Below, in pieces: positions 31,604-41,387 of a stretch of DNA of 64,000 bases. Within the stretch, counting starts at the first letter, position 1. Every line of letters begins with the position of its first letter. The notes under the pieces are model-generated. The model made no database searches. It was given only the letters and a program-made list of their open reading frames with translations, and was not told the origin of the DNA. Both the position numbers and the translations under genes were made by a program. This DNA comes from an uncultured Microbacterium sp. (lineage in GTDB: Bacteria > Actinomycetota > Actinomycetes > Actinomycetales > Microbacteriaceae). The stretch spans positions 124,001 through 188,000 of the forward strand of contig NZ_FLQR01000010.1 of the NCBI RefSeq assembly GCF_900078385.1, given 5' to 3'.

Positions 31604-34600
31604 CTACAGGGAGAGGGCCTTGGCCATGATGGCGGCGTGCTCGACCGCGTGCACCTTGGGGGAGCCCGTCGCCGTGGAGGCCGCGGCGGCGCGGGAGACC
31701 CGGCGGATCGTCCGGCCGTGCAGGTGCTTGACGACCTCGAGCGCGATGAACGGCCACGCCCCCTGGTTCTCCGGCTCGTCCTGCACCCACACCAGCTCGG
31801 CCCCCGGGTAGGAGTCGAGGACGGCGTTGAGCTCGTCGATCGGCGCCGGGTAGTACTGCTCCAGGCGGACGAGGGCGATCTCCGGGTTGGGGTTCTTCTC
31901 GAGCTCGGACGCGAGGTCCCAATGGATCTTGCCGGCGTGCAGCAGCACGCGCTTGACCGCGCCGCGGTCGAGCGTCCGGCCGTCGTCGAGCACCGGCTGG
32001 AACCGGCCGGTCGCGAAGTCCTCGACGGGGCTCGTCGCACCGCGCAGGCGCAGCATCGCCTTGGGCGTGAACACGATGAGCGGGCGACGCGGGCGCGCGT
32101 AGGCCTGCCGGCGGAGCAGGTGGAAGTACGAGGCGGGGGTCGAGGGGCGCGCGACGGTCATGTTGTCCTGCGCGCACATCTGCAGGTAGCGCTCGATGCG
32201 CGCCGAGGAGTGGTCCGGTCCCTGACCCTCGTAGCCGTGCGGCAGCAGCAGCACGACGCTCGACTGCTGTCCCCACTTCTGGTCGGCGGCCGAGATGTAC
32301 TCGTCGATGACCGACTGGGCGCCGTTGGCGAAGTCGCCGAACTGGGCCTCCCACAGCGTCAGGGTGTCGGCGCGCTCCACGGAGTAGCCGTACTCGAAGG
32401 CCATCGCGGCGTACTCGCTGAGCAGCGAGTCGTAGGCGTAGAACTTGCCCTGACCGTCGGCGAGGTTCGCGAGCGGCAGCCACTCCTGGCCGTTCGCGCG
32501 GTCGTGGATGACCGCATGGCGCTGCACGAACGTGCCGCGGCGGGAGTCCTGCCCGGCGAGGCGGACGTTCGTGCCCTCCATCAGGAGGGAGCCGAAGGCG
32601 AGCAGCTCGCCGAAGCCCCAGTCGATGCTGCCGTTGCGGCTCATGTCATGGCGCTTGTCCAGCAGCTGCTGGATCTTGTTGTGCACCGTGAAGCCCTCGG
32701 GCTTGTTGATGAACGCCTCGCCGACCTGGCGGACGACGTCGGCGGAGACGCCGGTCGTTTCGGGCTCGCCGGCGACGACCTCGATCGTCGTGGTGGGGGC
32801 GACGACGGGGGAGGAGCCGGTCTCGGCGGCGTGGGTCTGGGCGAACGCGATCTCCAGGCGGTCCTGGAAGTCGCGCTTGGCCTGCTCGTACTCCTCTTCC
32901 GTGATGTCGCCGCGACCGACGAGCGCCTCGGTGTACAGGCGCCGGACCGAGCGCTTCGCCTCGATGAGGTTCGTCATGAGCGGCTGGGTCATCGAGGGGT
33001 CGTCGCCCTCGTTGTGACCACGGCGGCGGTAGCACACGATGTCGATCACGACGTCGCGGTTGAACTCCTGGCGGTACCGGAACGCGATCTCCGCGACACG
33101 GACGACGGCCTCCGGGTCGTCGCCGTTCACGTGGAAGATCGGCGCCTGGATCGTCTTGGCGACGTCGGTGGCGTAGATCGACGTGCGGGCGTCCTGCGGC
33201 AGGGTCGTGAAGCCGACCTGGTTGTTGACGATGACGTGCACGGTGCCGCCGGTGCGGTACGCGCGCAGCTGCGACATCTGCAGCGTCTCGAACACGACGC
33301 CCTGGCCCGCGAAGGCCGCGTCGCCGTGCACGAGGATCGGCAGCCAGGAGAACGAGCCGATCGGCATCCGGTCCTGCTTGGCGCGGGTGATGCCCTCGAG
33401 CACGCCGTCGACCGTCTCCAGGTGGGAGGGGTTCGCGGCGAGGTACACCGGCAGCTCGTCGCCGTCGTCGGCGACGAAGGTGCCCTCGGTGCCGAGGTGG
33501 TACTTCACGTCACCCGACCCGCTCTTCGAGCCGATCGCGACGGAGCCCTCGAACTCGCGGAAGATCTGGCTGTAGGTCTTGCCGGCGATGTTGGTGAGGA
33601 CGTTGAGGCGGCCGCGGTGGGCCATGCCGATCGCGACCCCGTCCAGCGTCGCGCCCGCGGCGCCCTGCAGGATCTCGTCGAGCAGGGGGATGAGCGACTC
33701 GCCGCCCTCGAGGCTGAAGCGCTTCTGGCCGACGTACTTGGTCTGCAGGAACGTCTCGAACGCCTCGGCCTGGTTGAGCTTGTCGAGGATCCGCAGCTGC
33801 TCGCCGTGACCGGGCTTCTGGTACTTGACCTCGACGTTGTCCTGGAACCACTTGCGCTGGCCCGGGTCCTGGATGTGCATGTACTCGAGGCCGATGGTGC
33901 GGCAGTACGAGTCGCGCAGCACGCCGAGGATGTCGCGGAGCTTCATCTGGCGCTTGCCGCCGAAGCCGTTCGTGACGAATTCGCGGTCCAGGTCCCAGAA
34001 CGTCAGCCCGTGCGACTCGATCTCGAGGTCGGGGTGCGTGCGCTGCACGTACTCGAGCGGGTCGATGTCCGCCATGAGGTGGCCGCGGACGCGGAACGAG
34101 TTGATGAGCTCCTGCACGCGGGCGGTCTTGTCGACGCGCTCAGCCAGGTCGACGTTGATGTCGGTGCCCCAGTGGATGGGGGCGTAGGGGATCCGCAGCG
34201 CCGCGAAGATCGACTCATAAAACCCGCGCTGCCCGGTGAGCAGCTCGTGGACGATCTTGAGGAACTCGCCCGAGCCGGCACCCTGGATGACGCGGTGGTC
34301 GTAGGTGCTCGTGAGCGTGATGGTCTTGCCGATGCCGAGCTCGACGAGGGTCTTCTCGCTGGAGCCCTGGAACTCGGCCGGGTACTCGAGGGCGCCGGCG
34401 CCGACGATGCAGCCCTGACCCTTCATGAGGCGCGGCACGGAGTGCACGGTGCCGATGCCGCCCGGGTTGGTGAGGGAGATCGTGGTGCCCTGGAAGTCGG
34501 CGGCGGTGAGCTTGTTGCCACGGGCGCGGGTGACGAGGTCCTCGTAGGAGGCGAGGTACTCGCTGAAGGTGAGGGCCTCGGCGCGCTTGATGCTCGGCAC

Positions 34601-35332
34601 CATGAGGGCGCGCGAGCCGTCCGGCTTGGGGAGGTCGATCGCGATGCCGAGGTTGATGTGCGCCGGCGCGACGACCGAGGGCTTGCCGTCGATCTCGGCG
34701 TAGGACACGTTCTGGCTCGGGAAGGCCTTCAGCGCCTGGATGAGCGCCCAGCCGATGAGGTGCGTGAAGCTGACCTTGCCGCCGCGGGTGCGGGCCATGT
34801 GGTTGTTGATGACGATGCGGTTGTCGATCATCAGCTTGGCCGGGACGGTGCGCACACTCGTGGCCGTGGGGACGGTGAGCGACTCGTCCATGTTGGCCGC
34901 GAGGGTCTTCGTCATGCCGCGGAGCGGCGTGACGACGTCCTCACCGGCCTCGGAGGGAGCCGCGGGCGCGGCCTTCGGCGCCTGCGCCGGGATCGGCTGC
35001 GGGGAGGCGGGGCGGGCGGTCGTGCGGGCGACGGGGGCGGATGCCGACGGGGTCGGCGCCGCTGCGGCGGTCGTGGGCGCGTCCTGCGCGGGTGCGGCTG
35101 CCGGTGCCGCTAGCGGTGCAGCTGCGGGTGCCGGTGCCGGTGTCGCTTCCGGTGCGGGCGCGGCGGCCTCAGCGGCGCCGTCGGGCTGGTAGGCCTCGAG
35201 GACCGGCCACCACTCCTTGTCGACCGAGTTCCGGTCCTTCGCGAATTGCTCGTACATCTCGGCGACGAGCCATTCATTGGCCCCGAATTCGCTTTCGCTC
35301 GAAGTTCCCACGCCGGTCGCCGGACTGGACAC
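31604..35332 (-). CDS. kgd: Multifunctional 2-oxoglutarate decarboxylase/dehydrogenase (E1-E2 fusion, Kgd/OdhA)
   Basis: FGANEWLVAEMYEQF N-terminus, Ala/Pro linker, E2 catalytic domain and full E1 domain (GMAHRGRLNVLTNI, HVNGDDPEAVVRV, LPHGYEGQGPDHSSAR). Confidence 0.96.
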   Translation of the reverse strand: MSSPATGVGTSSESEFGANEWLVAEMYEQFAKDRNSVDKEWWPVLEAYQPDGAAEAAAPAPEATPAPAPAAAPLAAPAAAPAQDAPTTAAAAPTPSASAPVARTTARPASPQPIPAQAPKAAPAAPSEAGEDVVTPLRGMTKTLAANMDESLTVPTATSVRTVPAKLMIDNRIVINNHMARTRGGKVSFTHLIGWALIQALKAFPSQNVSYAEIDGKPSVVAPAHINLGIAIDLPKPDGSRALMVPSIKRAEALTFSEYLASYEDLVTRARGNKLTAADFQGTTISLTNPGGIGTVHSVPRLMKGQGCIVGAGALEYPAEFQGSSEKTLVELGIGKTITLTSTYDHRVIQGAGSGEFLKIVHELLTGQRGFYESIFAALRIPYAPIHWGTDINVDLAERVDKTARVQELINSFRVRGHLMADIDPLEYVQRTHPDLEIESHGLTFWDLDREFVTNGFGGKRQMKLRDILGVLRDSYCRTIGLEYMHIQDPGQRKWFQDNVEVKYQKPGHGEQLRILDKLNQAEAFETFLQTKYVGQKRFSLEGGESLIPLLDEILQGAAGATLDGVAIGMAHRGRLNVLTNIAGKTYSQIFREFEGSVAIGSKSGSGDVKYHLGTEGTFVADDGDELPVYLAANPSHLETVDGVLEGITRAKQDRMPIGSFSWLPILVHGDAAFAGQGVVFETLQMSQLRAYRTGGTVHVIVNNQVGFTTLPQDARTSIYATDVAKTIQAPIFHVNGDDPEAVVRVAEIAFRYRQEFNRDVVIDIVCYRRRGHNEGDDPSMTQPLMTNLIEAKRSVRRLYTEALVGRGDITEEEYEQAKRDFQDRLEIAFAQTHAAETGSSPVVAPTTTIEVVAGEPETTGVSADVVRQVGEAFINKPEGFTVHNKIQQLLDKRHDMSRNGSIDWGFGELLAFGSLLMEGTNVRLAGQDSRRGTFVQRHAVIHDRANGQEWLPLANLADGQGKFYAYDSLLSEYAAMAFEYGYSVERADTLTLWEAQFGDFANGAQSVIDEYISAADQKWGQQSSVVLLLPHGYEGQGPDHSSARIERYLQMCAQDNMTVARPSTPASYFHLLRRQAYARPRRPLIVFTPKAMLRLRGATSPVEDFATGRFQPVLDDGRTLDRGAVKRVLLHAGKIHWDLASELEKNPNPEIALVRLEQYYPAPIDELNAVLDSYPGAELVWVQDEPENQGAWPFIALEVVKHLHGRTIRRVSRAAAASTATGSPKVHAVEHAAIMAKALSL

Positions 35333-35501
35333 GGTTGCGCCTGCTTTCGTCAGTGAAGTTCAGTACGTGCGGGGCATCGGATCCGCCCACGCGCACACTC
35401 GACAAGGGTATCCCAGGTTTGCGCGCCGTACCCCGGCTCTCCGACCGCACGAAGGCATCCGACGATGCGGAACCGGCACGCAGAGTCGCTACCGTGGACT
35501 C

Positions 35502-36959
35502 ATGCAGTTCTCCGGAGAACAGCCCACCGTCGACCTGACGTATTCGGACGTGTTCCTCGTCCCCCGACATTCCGCCGTGACGAGTCGGCTCGACGTCGAT
35601 CTGTCACCGCACGACGGCACGGCGGCGACCATCCCGCTCGTCGCGTCGAACATGAACTCGGTCACGGGGCCGCGGCTCGCCGCGGCGCTGGCACGCCGCG
35701 GCGGACTCGGCGTCCTGCCGCAGGACATGCCGCTGCAGGACCTCGACGCGGCCATCCGCTGGGTCAAGGACCAGCCGGTGCCCTGGGACACGCCCCTCGT
35801 GCTGCCCCCGGACGCGACGGTGGCGGAGGCCGCCGGGCTGCTGCCGCCCGCGGGTCCGCACGCGATCGTCGTCGCCGCGGCGGGCCGTGCCGGCATCCAC
35901 ATCGACGACGTGCTCGGGATCGTGTCGGCGTCGCGGCTCGCGACCGCCCTGCCCGATGCCCGGCTCGGCGACCTGACGCGGGGGCGCGCGCCCTCCATCG
36001 ACGCGGACGACGTCGAGGACGCGCGACACGCCTTCGACCTCCTCGTCGACGCCGGCGCGGAGACCGTCTGCGTCCTGCACCAGGGTCACCTCGTCGGGAC
36101 GCTCTCGCAGCGCAGCGCGCTGCGCTCGACGCTGTACCGCCCCGCGGTCGACGCCGACGGCCGGCTCATCGTCGCGGCCGCCGTGGGGATCAACGGCGAC
36201 GTGGCGGCGAAGGCGCAGGCGCTCGCCGCGGCCGGCGTCGACGTCCTCGTCGTCGACACGGCGCACGGCCACCAGGACGGGATGCTGCGGGCGCTCCGCG
36301 CGGTCGCCGACCTGCAGCTGGACATCCCCATCGCGGCGGGCAACGTCGTCACGACCGAGGGCGTGCAGGACCTCGTCGCCGCCGGCGCCTCGATCCTCAA
36401 GGTCGGCGTGGGACCCGGCGCCATGTGCACGACGCGCATGATGACGGCCGTGGGTCGTCCCCAGTTCTCCGCCGTGCTGGAGACCGCCGACGCCTCCGCC
36501 GAACTGGGCGCGCACGTCTGGGCGGACGGCGGAGTCCGCTACCCGCGCGACGTCGCGCTCGCGCTCGCCGCAGGGGCCGCGTCCGTCATGATCGGCTCGT
36601 GGTTCGCCGGCACGATCGAGTCGCCGGGCCCGCTGCAGATCGACGAGACCGGCCGTGTCTTCAAGGAATCGTGGGGGATGGCCTCGACGAAGGCGGTGCA
36701 CGGCCGCTTCGGGCGTCTGGACCCCTACGAGCGGGCACGCAAGGAGCTCTTCGCGGAGGGCATCTCGTCGTCGCGCATCTACCTGGACCCGCTCCGGCCG
36801 AGCGTCGAGGACCTCATCGACATGATCACCTCGGGCGTCCGGTCGTCGTTCACGTACGCGGGGGCGGCGACGGTGCCCGAATTCCACGAGCGGGCCACGG
36901 TCGGCCTGCAGTCGGCGGCCGGCTACGAGGAGGGCAAGGCGCTGCCGGTCAGCTGGTAG
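35502..36959 (+). CDS. guaB1: GuaB1 family IMP dehydrogenase-related protein
   Basis: VDLTYSDVFLVPRHS, ASNMNSVTGPRLA, GVGPGAMCTTRMMTAVGRPQ; TACCGT 6 nt before the ATG. Confidence 0.9.
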   Translation: MQFSGEQPTVDLTYSDVFLVPRHSAVTSRLDVDLSPHDGTAATIPLVASNMNSVTGPRLAAALARRGGLGVLPQDMPLQDLDAAIRWVKDQPVPWDTPLVLPPDATVAEAAGLLPPAGPHAIVVAAAGRAGIHIDDVLGIVSASRLATALPDARLGDLTRGRAPSIDADDVEDARHAFDLLVDAGAETVCVLHQGHLVGTLSQRSALRSTLYRPAVDADGRLIVAAAVGINGDVAAKAQALAAAGVDVLVVDTAHGHQDGMLRALRAVADLQLDIPIAAGNVVTTEGVQDLVAAGASILKVGVGPGAMCTTRMMTAVGRPQFSAVLETADASAELGAHVWADGGVRYPRDVALALAAGAASVMIGSWFAGTIESPGPLQIDETGRVFKESWGMASTKAVHGRFGRLDPYERARKELFAEGISSSRIYLDPLRPSVEDLIDMITSGVRSSFTYAGAATVPEFHERATVGLQSAAGYEEGKALPVSW

Positions 36960-37569
36960 CCGCCTCGCGCTCCCGGTCCTCCCACTCCCGGCGCAGCACG
37001 CCCATGACGACGGAGTCGTAGCGCTCACCCCGCACCTCGCGGGCGTCGCGGAAACGCGCCTCCTCCGTGAAGCCGAGGCGGCGCCCGACGGCCAGCATCC
37101 GCTCGTTGCCGGACCACGTCGAGTAGTCGAGGCGGACGGCATCCGTCGTGCGGAAGAGGTAATCGGTCCAGATGTGCAGCGCCGCGGTGCCGATGCCGCG
37201 CCCGCGGAGCACGGGGTCGTAGACGGTGAGGCCCATGCGCCGCCAGTCCGACGCCTGCGACTCCCAATGCCACGAGACGGTGCCGAGGATCGTCGCCGGG
37301 TCCTCGGCGGCGGCGATCACGGCGCGCTGCAGCGGCGAGTGCGCGGCGTACGACCCGTCGGCGAGCCCCGTCGCCAGCCGTGCGCACGCGGCGTCGATCT
37401 GCCCGGCGTCGAGCTTCGCGAAGTAGGGGCCGTCCCAGCGGTGCCAGTCCTGGTCGGGCTGCAGCCAGCGCCGATAGGCGTCGATGTCCTCCGCCACGAA
37501 GGGACGCACCCGGATCCCGCCGCGATCCTCGCCGACTCCGCCAGCTCCGCCCGCTCCGCTGCCACTCAC
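36949..37569 (-). CDS. GNAT N-acetyltransferase (RimJ/RimL-like)
   Basis: VRPFVAEDIDAYRRWLQ...GLTVYDPVLRGRGIGTAALHIWTDYLF; start position inferred (GTG). Confidence 0.8.
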   Translation of the reverse strand: MSGSGAGGAGGVGEDRGGIRVRPFVAEDIDAYRRWLQPDQDWHRWDGPYFAKLDAGQIDAACARLATGLADGSYAAHSPLQRAVIAAAEDPATILGTVSWHWESQASDWRRMGLTVYDPVLRGRGIGTAALHIWTDYLFRTTDAVRLDYSTWSGNERMLAVGRRLGFTEEARFRDAREVRGERYDSVVMGVLRREWEDREREAATS

Positions 37570-37598
37570 CACGCCCCCATTCTGCCCGTCGCCCGCGC

Positions 37599-37652
37599 TG
37601 CCGAAAGCGGCACGCGCTGCGGAACGTTCGACCGCGCGTGCCGCTTTCGGCC
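37599..37652. repeat. Palindromic interspersed element, copy 1
   Basis: CCGAAAGCGGCACGCGC (37601-37617) ... GCGCGTGCCGCTTTCGG (37634-37650), 17-bp perfect arms. Confidence 0.85.
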
Positions 37653-37664
37653 GCGCGGATGCCG

Positions 37665-38634
37665 TCACCGCAGGACGGGGTCGCCGGCGCGCGGGCGCGG
37701 CTTGCTGCTGCGCAGGCCGTCCGCGGTCAGGACGTCGTAGACCCGCTGAGGGTGGTCCGCGTCGGTGGCCTCGAGACGGGAGAATCCCCGCACCTCCCGG
37801 CGGATCTCGTTCTCGCGGGTCTTCTCCTCGATGACGATCGCGGCCGGCGTCCGGCCGGCGCTGAACTCCGGGCTCAGGTACTTTCCGCGGCCGTCGATCT
37901 CGAGCCAGTGATCGGCCTCCGGGAAGTACAGATCACCGAAGACGAGGCGGCCGCTGCGCAGCCGGCGGCGCTCCTGCAGCCGCGGGTGCGGGAAGCCGAG
38001 CGCGATCACCAGCAGCCGCATCTGCGTCTCACGGGCATTGGCGGCCAGCGACGCGGATGCCGCGACCGCGCCGCGCACGCGCATCCCCGCGCACGGGCTC
38101 CGTGTCGAGCAGTGCGAGGATGTCCTCCGTCGTCGCGAGAGCCCCGCCGCCCCGGCCCGTCCACAGCGCCTGGTCGATCGCGGACACGCCGCGGGCGAAC
38201 GGCAGGATGCGCGCCAGGTCGAGAGCGGTCTGCGCGGGCGTCGTGACCTCGTGCGCACCGAACGGCACCCGCGCGACCCGCTCGAGCCCCAGCGCTCGCC
38301 GACGGATCGCTCCGCCGGAGCGTCCGCCCGTGGCCCGTGCAATCGTGACGTCGACGGCATCCGGCCACGGGCCGAGCAGATCGATGCCCCACACGGCCGC
38401 AGCGGCGAAGTGCGACACCACCGCGGGCGCATCGAGCCGGGCGAGCACCTCCTCGACGCGCAGGCGGTGACGTCGGATGCCGCTCAGCGCGCGCCATTCG
38501 GGGCTGCTCACGAACACGCCCGGGGCGATCCGCGTCCAGGTGCGCTCGCGCAGGTGACGCCGGACGCGCCGGTAGTCGGGGTGGGCGATCAGCTCCCGCC
38601 GACGCGCCACCAGGATCTCGGGGACGGGCATCAT
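37665..38634 (-). pseudogene. DUF559 (endonuclease-like) protein split by a single frameshift
   Basis: N-terminal part (MPVPEILVARRRELIAHPDYRRVRRHLRERTWTRIAPGVFVSS...LLDTEPVRG) and C-terminal part (MRVRGAVAASASLAANARETQMRLLVIALGFPHPRLQ...DHWLEIDGRGKY...YDVLTADGL) lie in adjacent frames, joined near the CCCC at 38085-38088. Confidence 0.75.
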
Positions 38635-38746
38635 GCCTCCCACCGTGACCGGCCCCGCCCGCCACGCGCGGCCGGACCCGCGCACCCGTGGACCACCGGG
38701 CCATCGCGCGTCCCGGGGAGGAGGCGCCGCGACGCCGATGCGCGCT

Positions 38747-38798
38747 GTCGAAAACGGCACGCGCTGCGGAAGGTTCGACCGCGTGTGCCGCTTTCGAC
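38747..38798. repeat. Palindromic interspersed element, copy 2
   Basis: TCGAAAACGGCACGCGCTGCGGAAGGTTCGACCGCGTGTGCCGCTTTCGA, about 90% identical to copy 1. Confidence 0.85.
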
Positions 38799-38958
38799 CG
38801 CGCGACGGGTGACGACGGGGTGGGGTGGGCGGGGCGGCGGCGGGGTGGGCGGATGCCGAAGGGACGGACGCGTGCCGTAGAATCGGCGGCACAATGGACG
38901 ACCCTCCCAGTAGACGCTCGCCCCACCGACCCTCCTCGCTGCGGAGCGGGGGTGATGC

Positions 38959-40293
38959 GTGATGGATTACGTCATGTTGGGCGTGGGGCTGCTCCTGACC
39001 ATCGGCACCGGTCTCTTCGTCGCCAGCGAGTTCGCGCTCGTCAACCTCGACCGCGCCGACCTCGAAGCGCGGCAGGCCGCCGGTGAATCCCGGCTCGCGC
39101 GGACCATCGCGGCTCTGCGGATCACCTCGACCCACCTCTCCAGTGCGCAGCTCGGTATCACGCTGACGACGCTGCTCACCGGCTACACGATGGAGCCCGC
39201 CATCTCGAACCTGCTCCGGCCGGTCTTCGAGGGCTGGGGGATGCCGGACTCGGCGTCCCGTCCCATCGCGACGATCATCGGCGTCGCGATCGCGACCGTC
39301 TTCTCGATGATCCTCGGCGAGCTGGTGCCCAAGAACTTCGCGCTCGCGATCCCGCGCCAGACGGCGAAGCTCGTGATGCCGTTCCAGGTGGCGTTCACCA
39401 CGGTGTTCCGTCCGGCCATCACCGTGCTCAACGGCAGCGCGAACGGCGTGCTCCGCGCCGTCGGCATCGAGCCGAAGGAGGAGCTGTCCGGCGCGCGCAC
39501 CGCCGAGGAGCTGTCGAGCCTGGTCCGCCGCTCCGCCAGTGCGGGTCTGCTCGAGAAGGACACCGCGTCGCTCCTGGACCGCACCCTGAACTTCGCCCGC
39601 CTGACCACGGCCGACGTCATGACGCCGCGCCCCAGCATCCACGCCGTGGCAGCGGGCGACAGCGTCGAGGACGTCGTGCAGCTCGCGCGCCGCACCGGCC
39701 ACAGTCGCTTCCCGGTCTACGACGAGTCGATGGACGACATCACCGGCATCGTGCACCTCAAGCAGGCCGTCAGCGTGCCGCGCGATCGCCGCGCCGACGT
39801 TCCGGCCGCCGCGATCGCGGAGGAGCCGCTGCGGGTCCCGGAGGCCGTGCACCTGGATGCCCTGATGTCCGAGCTCCGTGCCCGGGGGTACCAGATGGCC
39901 ATCGTCGTCGACGAGTACGGCGGGACCGCCGGCGTCGTCACCCTCGAGGACCTCGTGGAGGAGATCGTCGGCGAGGTGCTCGACGAGCACGACCGCAGTC
40001 GCGCCGGCATCGTGCGCGGCCGCGAGGGCAGCGTCGTCTTCCCCGGCGACCTCCGGCCGGACGAACTGCTCGACCGCACCGGCATCCGCGTCCCCGAGGG
40101 CGACGTCTACGACACGATCGGCGGATTCCTCATGGCCACGCTCGAGCGGATCCCGACCGTCGGCGACGCCGTCGAGCTCGAGGACGGCACGCTGCGCGTC
40201 CAGCGCATGGACGGCCGCCGTGTCGACCGGGTCCGCTTCCTGCCCACGCCGCTCCCGGGCGGCGCCGACGAGACGGGCGGTGAGACCCGATGA
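38959..40293 (+). CDS. Hemolysin/CNNM family protein (DUF21, CBS pair, CorC_HlyC domain)
   Basis: TM DUF21 region, [61 protein letters not shown]. Confidence 0.92.
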   Translation: MMDYVMLGVGLLLTIGTGLFVASEFALVNLDRADLEARQAAGESRLARTIAALRITSTHLSSAQLGITLTTLLTGYTMEPAISNLLRPVFEGWGMPDSASRPIATIIGVAIATVFSMILGELVPKNFALAIPRQTAKLVMPFQVAFTTVFRPAITVLNGSANGVLRAVGIEPKEELSGARTAEELSSLVRRSASAGLLEKDTASLLDRTLNFARLTTADVMTPRPSIHAVAAGDSVEDVVQLARRTGHSRFPVYDESMDDITGIVHLKQAVSVPRDRRADVPAAAIAEEPLRVPEAVHLDALMSELRARGYQMAIVVDEYGGTAGVVTLEDLVEEIVGEVLDEHDRSRAGIVRGREGSVVFPGDLRPDELLDRTGIRVPEGDVYDTIGGFLMATLERIPTVGDAVELEDGTLRVQRMDGRRVDRVRFLPTPLPGGADETGGETR

Positions 40294-41345
40294 ACGACTG
40301 GGCCGGAATCGCGTGGCTCGTGGTGCTGCTCGCGTTCAACGCGTTCTTCGTCGGCGCCGAGTTCGCCGTCATCTCCGCGCGCCGCTCGCAGATCGAGCCG
40401 CTCGCCGAGAAGGGCTCGCGCGCCGCCAAGACCGCGCTGTACGCCATGGAGCACGCGACCCGCATGCTCGCGACGAGCCAGCTGGGCATCACGATCTGCT
40501 CCCTGCTGATCCTGAACGTCTCGGAGCCGGCGATCCACCACCTGCTGGAGGGTCCGCTCGGGCTCACGGGCTGGAGCGAGGCCGTCATCGGCGGCGTTGC
40601 GTTCGCCGTCGCACTGCTGCTCGTGTCGTACCTGCACGTCGTCTTCGGCGAGATGGTGCCGAAGAACCTGGCGTTCTCGCTGCCCGACCGCGCGGTGCTC
40701 ATGCTCGCGACACCGCTCGTCTGGGTCTCCAAGCTCTTCCACCCGCTGATCGTCGTACTCAACTGGATCGCGAACCACGCGGTCCGCCTCTTCGGCGTCG
40801 AGCCGAAGGACGAGGCCGCCTCGACCTTCACGCTCGACGAAGTCGCGACGATCGTCAACCAGTCGCGCATCGAGGGCGTCCTGGACGACGCCTCCGGGGC
40901 GGTCGCGGCGGCGGTGGAGTTCACCGACAAGAAGGCGAAGGACATCGCCGTGCCGCTGTCGGCGCTCGTGACACTGCCGGAGCACACGACGCCGGACGAG
41001 ATCGAGCGCGCCGTCGCCAAGCACGGCTACTCGCGCTACGTGATCGTCGACGCCGAGAGCCTGCCGATCGGCTACGTGCACTTGAAGGACGTGCTGCGGG
41101 AGGCGGAGGACCCGGATGCCGGCGCGAGCGCCGCGCTGCCGATCAAGCCCAAGCGCATCCACCACATGCTGCCGGTCGCCGAGACCACCGACCTCGAGGA
41201 CGCCCTGGCGCTCATGCGCCGTTCCAGCCGCCACCTCGCGCAGGTGCGCGACACGAAGGGCCGGATCACCGGCGTGCTGTTCCTCGAGGACATCATCGAG
41301 GAGCTCGTCGGCGAAGTGCACGACGCCACCCGTCGCGGCTTCTGA
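40290..41345 (+). CDS. Hemolysin/CNNM family protein (DUF21 and CBS domains)
   Basis: FNAFFVGAEFAVISARRSQIEPLAEKGSRAAKTAL, RITGVLFLEDIIEELVGEVHD; 4-bp overlap with the previous paralogue. Confidence 0.92.
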   Translation: MNDWAGIAWLVVLLAFNAFFVGAEFAVISARRSQIEPLAEKGSRAAKTALYAMEHATRMLATSQLGITICSLLILNVSEPAIHHLLEGPLGLTGWSEAVIGGVAFAVALLLVSYLHVVFGEMVPKNLAFSLPDRAVLMLATPLVWVSKLFHPLIVVLNWIANHAVRLFGVEPKDEAASTFTLDEVATIVNQSRIEGVLDDASGAVAAAVEFTDKKAKDIAVPLSALVTLPEHTTPDEIERAVAKHGYSRYVIVDAESLPIGYVHLKDVLREAEDPDAGASAALPIKPKRIHHMLPVAETTDLEDALALMRRSSRHLAQVRDTKGRITGVLFLEDIIEELVGEVHDATRRGF

Positions 41346-41387
41346 GCCGGGCGCGCCGGACCCGAGCGGGGGCGGCGCGCCCCGCGC

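Noticed and set aside
31637-35113. 1158-aa plus-strand ORF opposite kgd
   Set aside because: Shadow ORF of kgd; no recognisable domain, skewed composition.
35085-35165. GGTGCCGGT/GGTGCGGCTGCC-type repeats
   Set aside because: Encodes the Ala/Pro-rich linker between the N-terminus and E2 domain of Kgd; expected low-complexity linker, not a separate element.
38799-38958. Possible Mg2+-sensing leader upstream of the CNNM/CorC genes
   Set aside because: Region is short and I could not recognise an M-box or other known riboswitch core.
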